Of a stretch of DNA of 64,000 bases, positions 61,298 to 64,000 are shown piece after piece (the stretch's first letter is position 1; every line of letters begins with the position of its first letter). The position numbers were made by a program, and so were the translations under genes. Below the pieces are notes generated by a model that was given only the letters and a program-made list of their open reading frames with translations, did no database searches and was not told the origin of the DNA. The DNA is from Pilaira anomala (taxonomy: Eukaryota; Mucoromycota; Mucoromycetes; Mucorales; Mucoraceae), in the NCBI GenBank assembly GCA_025716855.1, contig JAIXMQ010000050.1, forward strand, positions 124,001 to 188,000. Direction: 5' to 3'.

Positions 61298-61652
61298 TCA
61301 AAATTTGATTAATTTAATTATTTAGAGTGCTTCGACGGAAGGACAATTAAGGTTAAGAAGAGAATATGAAGCACTATTGAATGCAGAAAAGGGGACAACG
61401 ACTGCATTATTTATGGAAAACACAATGCTTCAAACTCAACTTCGACAATTATCAAAATCATTAAGAGAAGCGTATAGAGATGAAGGGATTGATGTACATG
61501 ATGAAGAACTTGCACAATTAAGGCAAGAGAATCGAGATTTATTAGAACTTTTAAAAGTATCTAAATTATCAGATCCAACAATACCCATTGCAGAAAGGAA
61601 TTCACCTGTATTACAAGTAACAAGAAAGGGTGTGGTTGAAGAGTTTTTTTGA
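60772..61652 (+). CDS. Coiled-coil protein, SIKE/FGFR1OP2-like
   Basis: Four exons: 60772-60885, 60960-60990 (31 nt), 61043-61257 and 61326-61652, about 228 residues. The 31-nt exon was inferred because it alone restores phase and reads QKADTKYTDDGQDVF. The protein is coiled coil almost throughout. Its order resembles SIKE/FGFR1OP2 and fission-yeast Csc3: an N-terminal helix (IIQKIYKLTTELASQQQNNQ), a central helix ending LKEYESGLETVANKLR, MENTMLQTQLRQLSK, then DEELAQLRQENRDLLELLKV near the C-terminus, which parallels the IQEKLAQLELENKELRELL segment of SIKE. That family belongs to the STRIPAK phosphatase complex that controls septation and hyphal fusion. The assignment is by pattern only. Confidence 0.6.
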
Positions 61653-61755
61653 ATAAAAATGTTTGTGACTTGTTTTATAAAAGACACATGAGTTTTCACA
61701 AGGTTTCCTCTCTCTCTCTCTTTTCTTCATTACAAAATAACATAAAAATAAAAAA

Positions 61756-62111
61756 ATGTATTGTATGCGTTATTTTGTTCCGTTACTTTTATTACCATTT
61801 CCCGATGCACCACCAGTATTTGTCATTTTATTCTTAATTTCCTTTTTTCTTCACCAAAAACCTTGGTAACTTTTTTTCATGTAAAAAAAAAAAACTCTAT
61901 AAGAAAAAGATTAACATGTATGTTGTTTAGTATTTATTGTACTTTATTATTGATTGCTTTATTTTCTTCGACTTGTTATTGGGGACAAGGAAGATGTTGG
62001 ATTGATTTACAACAAGATCGCTTATTTGATGTACGTCCAGATTCAAATGCAACTTTTGGACAAGGAGAAGGCTGGTGGAATTGGAAGATTACTTTACCTA
62101 TTGGACAATAA
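61756..62111 (+). CDS. Small two-helix membrane protein
   Basis: Two exons, 61756-61865 and 61931-62111, 96 residues, joined in phase 2. Two hydrophobic stretches are visible: MRYFVPLLLLPFPDAPPVFV with ILFLISFFL, and LLLIALFSSTCYW. A conserved-looking polar end follows with WGQGRCWIDL and GWWNWKITLPIG. The Pro-rich PFPDAPP between helices and the repeated Trp suggest a defined fold. No family is recognised with certainty. It follows the coiled-coil gene by 104 bp on the same strand. Confidence 0.55.
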
Positions 62112-62158
62112 CGATAAAAACACTTTTATATATATATATATATTCAGATACACACACA

Positions 62159-62199
<41 letters not shown>

Positions 62200-62519
62200 A
62201 CGCACACAAACTTTTTTTTTCTCTTTACTCTCCTGACTTGTAAAATTTAGTAATACCCAACAATGTTAAATAAATAAATAAAAAAAAATACGCCTTTCAA
62301 TTATTTTTGCTTTTGTACAACAAGATGAAATCATTGTGCGCGAAGAAATTACTTGAAATGCATTAAAGGATTTGATTGGATGAAAATTTATCTCCAACCA
62401 AAAAAAAAAAAAAAAAAAAAAAAAAAAGGAAGCCCCCCCCCCCTTCTGTAGTTATTCTTTTTTTTTCCTGCCCCCTTGCCTGTGCTTTTTTTTTTTTTTT
62501 TTTTTTCCTTTAAAAAAAA
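62112..62519. other. Spacer with simple repeats, upstream of Mdm31
   Basis: Holds an AT run, a CA microsatellite, about 27 A (62400-62427), 11 C (62433-62443), and about 22 T just before the Mdm31 start. No gene. Confidence 0.8.
62150..62209. repeat. (CA)n microsatellite with CG interruptions
   Basis: About 25 CA units with three CG interruptions, after an (AT)n run. Confidence 0.95.
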
Positions 62520-64000
62520 ATGTCAATATCTAATTTATTTAAAAGAGTGCTGAATAAACCAAAGCATATCATATATCAAACGAGTAAACGTAAGAATTTC
62601 ATATTTGCACCAGTTCTTGCTTATCCACTCGATACAAGTTGTCGTCATGAAGCGATTGTTTTACCACAAAGTCGAACCATGTCATTCTTAACTAAACCAC
62701 AACAACAACAACAACAACAAACTTTAAATATGAGTAAACATTGGTTATGTTTACAAAAGAGACGAGCAATTCATACAACCCCACCTCAATTATCTACTAG
62801 TAAAGAAGAATTATTAGCTCAAGCTCGTGGATTCTTTGAACGTTTAAAGATTCGTATCAAGTATCCTCTTATGAGACAAATTAGACCTTGGACTTTAAAT
62901 GATGCTACTGCTTTATTTTCTTGGCTCTTTCTTGGACATACTGTTTGGTTATTAGCCGGCACAACGAGTTTTGTTAGTATTATTCTCTGGACAGCGAATT
63001 CATTACAATTCCAAGGTAATATAAACAGAAATAAAATAAAAATATACATGTATATATATACTAATTTTTTTTTTATTATTATTTAGCTTGGATTGCTAAA
63101 CGTATTAGTAAATATCTTACATCAGCTACAGGAGCTACAGTTTTATTTGATTCAGCAATTTTACCAAATTGGAAAGATGGAAAGATTCGATTTAATAATG
63201 TACGTATTTATCGTATGCCACGCTCTGAACATGAGAAATTTGAACGTCATGCAGCATTATTAAGTGCAGGACAAGAGATTCCGGTAGATGAAGTGAATAC
63301 GATAGTAGATGAAAATGATCCTTTAGCAGGTGTAGAATTAGATGAAGATGAAAAGAATAATGAAGTATTAAAGAATTATATGTGGTATGATCTTGTGATT
63401 GATAGAGTAGAGGTGACATTAAGTTTAATACGTTGGATGGATGGTAAAGGATTAGTACAGAGTGCAGATGTACAAGGTGTACGGGGTGTCATTGATCGTA
63501 GACATGTACGTTGGGATCCAACTGTACCTTATGATCCTGTTGCTTCTAGACATAAATATACACCAGGTGATTTCGAATTAGAAAAGTTGACAATTGAAGA
63601 TTTATTAGTTACTGTCTATCAACCAAATGGATTCAGACCTTTTCCTGTTTCTATCTTTAGTGCTCAATTAGATAGATTTCGTAAACAATGGCTCTTTTAT
63701 GATTTATTATGTGCTACATCCATTATTGGTGCATTTGATAAATGTTTATTTAGTGTACATTCACCTCAATTAGAAAAGAGTGTTTTAGAACAATCAGGTC
63801 ATATTGATTCAAATCAAGCAGGATTTAGAAGTCATGATATTTATCATTATTATCCATTCAAGAAACAAGATCCTAATGGTGTAGTTGTTGGTGGAGAATC
63901 TACTCAATTTGGTGTATTAACTGATAATGATATGCAAAAACAAGGTTATAAACGAAAGTCACGTCTTCGAATTGATGGAGTAAATATTGATCATATTAAC
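62520..64000 (+). CDS. MDM31: Mdm31-type mitochondrial inner membrane protein, 5' part
   Basis: Two exons are visible: 62520-63015 and 63087 to beyond the right edge. The N-terminus is a long basic mitochondrial presequence with an internal Gln run. A matrix domain (SKEELLAQARGFFERLKIRI, PWTLNDATALFSWLFLGHTV) precedes the first membrane helix (WLLAGTTSFVSIILWTANSL), as in yeast Mdm31/Mdm32. The intermembrane-space part carries the family signature ISKYLTSATGATVLFDSAIL followed by PNWKDGKIRFNNVRIYR, and later LEKLTIEDLLVTVYQPNGFR and RKQWLFYDLLCA. Mdm31 keeps mitochondrial shape and DNA inheritance and takes part in cardiolipin-related lipid transfer. The open frame runs on at the edge, so the protein is truncated by the window and not by mutation. 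Confidence 0.93.

Overview
This window is nuclear DNA of an AT-rich fungus. Genes are split by many short GT-AG introns (mostly 45-110 bp, with T-rich 3' ends) and lie close together on both strands. The gene set is fungal: an Fks-type beta-1,3-glucan synthase, a copper-fist regulator, an Atg17-like protein, Mdm31, an Fpk1/NRC-2-type kinase and a GH18 chitinase. Base composition, the long homopolymer tracts before start codons and the gene style suggest an early-diverging lineage, most likely Mucoromycota. That placement is inference. Gene models were built by hand from open frames, splice signals and phase agreement; exon limits are therefore predictions.

Layout: 1-12.2 kb holds the 3' part of a CHD-type chromatin remodeler with a very long Gln-Gln-Ala tail, a RecB-like nuclease fused to an SF1 helicase, a forkhead factor and Tim50. 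12.7-26.1 kb holds the glucan synthase, an RMD1/Sif2-like DUF155 protein, Arl2, an FCP1/NIF-type phosphatase and a vacuolar Ca2+/H+ exchanger. A 3.1 kb gene-poor block (26.1-29.2 kb) follows. 29.2-39.9 kb is the densest part: an unknown basic protein, a small secreted Cys-rich protein, Atg17, Cox14, Snf7, a sphingoid-base kinase, Dim1 and a UBX protein. 41.0-42.9 kb is an AGC kinase. Then come a 2.5 kb gap, an intronless orphan gene, a GH18 chitinase and Erf4. After another 2.2 kb gap come a polyQ/acidic protein, a copper-fist factor, a frame-disturbed hypothetical gene and a BAR protein. The end holds a coiled-coil SIKE/FGFR1OP2-like protein, a small membrane protein and the start of Mdm31.

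Functionally this is ordinary eukaryotic housekeeping without operons, but several themes recur: mitochondria (Tim50, Cox14, Mdm31, possibly RMD1-like), membrane traffic and lipid signalling (Arl2, Snf7, Atg17, sphingoid-base kinase, flippase-kinase-like AGC kinase, BAR protein, Erf4) and cell wall (glucan synthase, chitinase). The most unusual gene is the nuclease-helicase at 3.4-7.8 kb. Its N-terminal half resembles the TM0106-type RecB nuclease rather than a typical Dna2 nuclease. Non-coding structures of note are a phased GGCGG array at 49.24-49.34 kb, a strong stem-loop at 51.8 kb, near-identical short repeats flanking the 26-29 kb block, and a pair of overlapping convergent stop codons at 23.07 kb.
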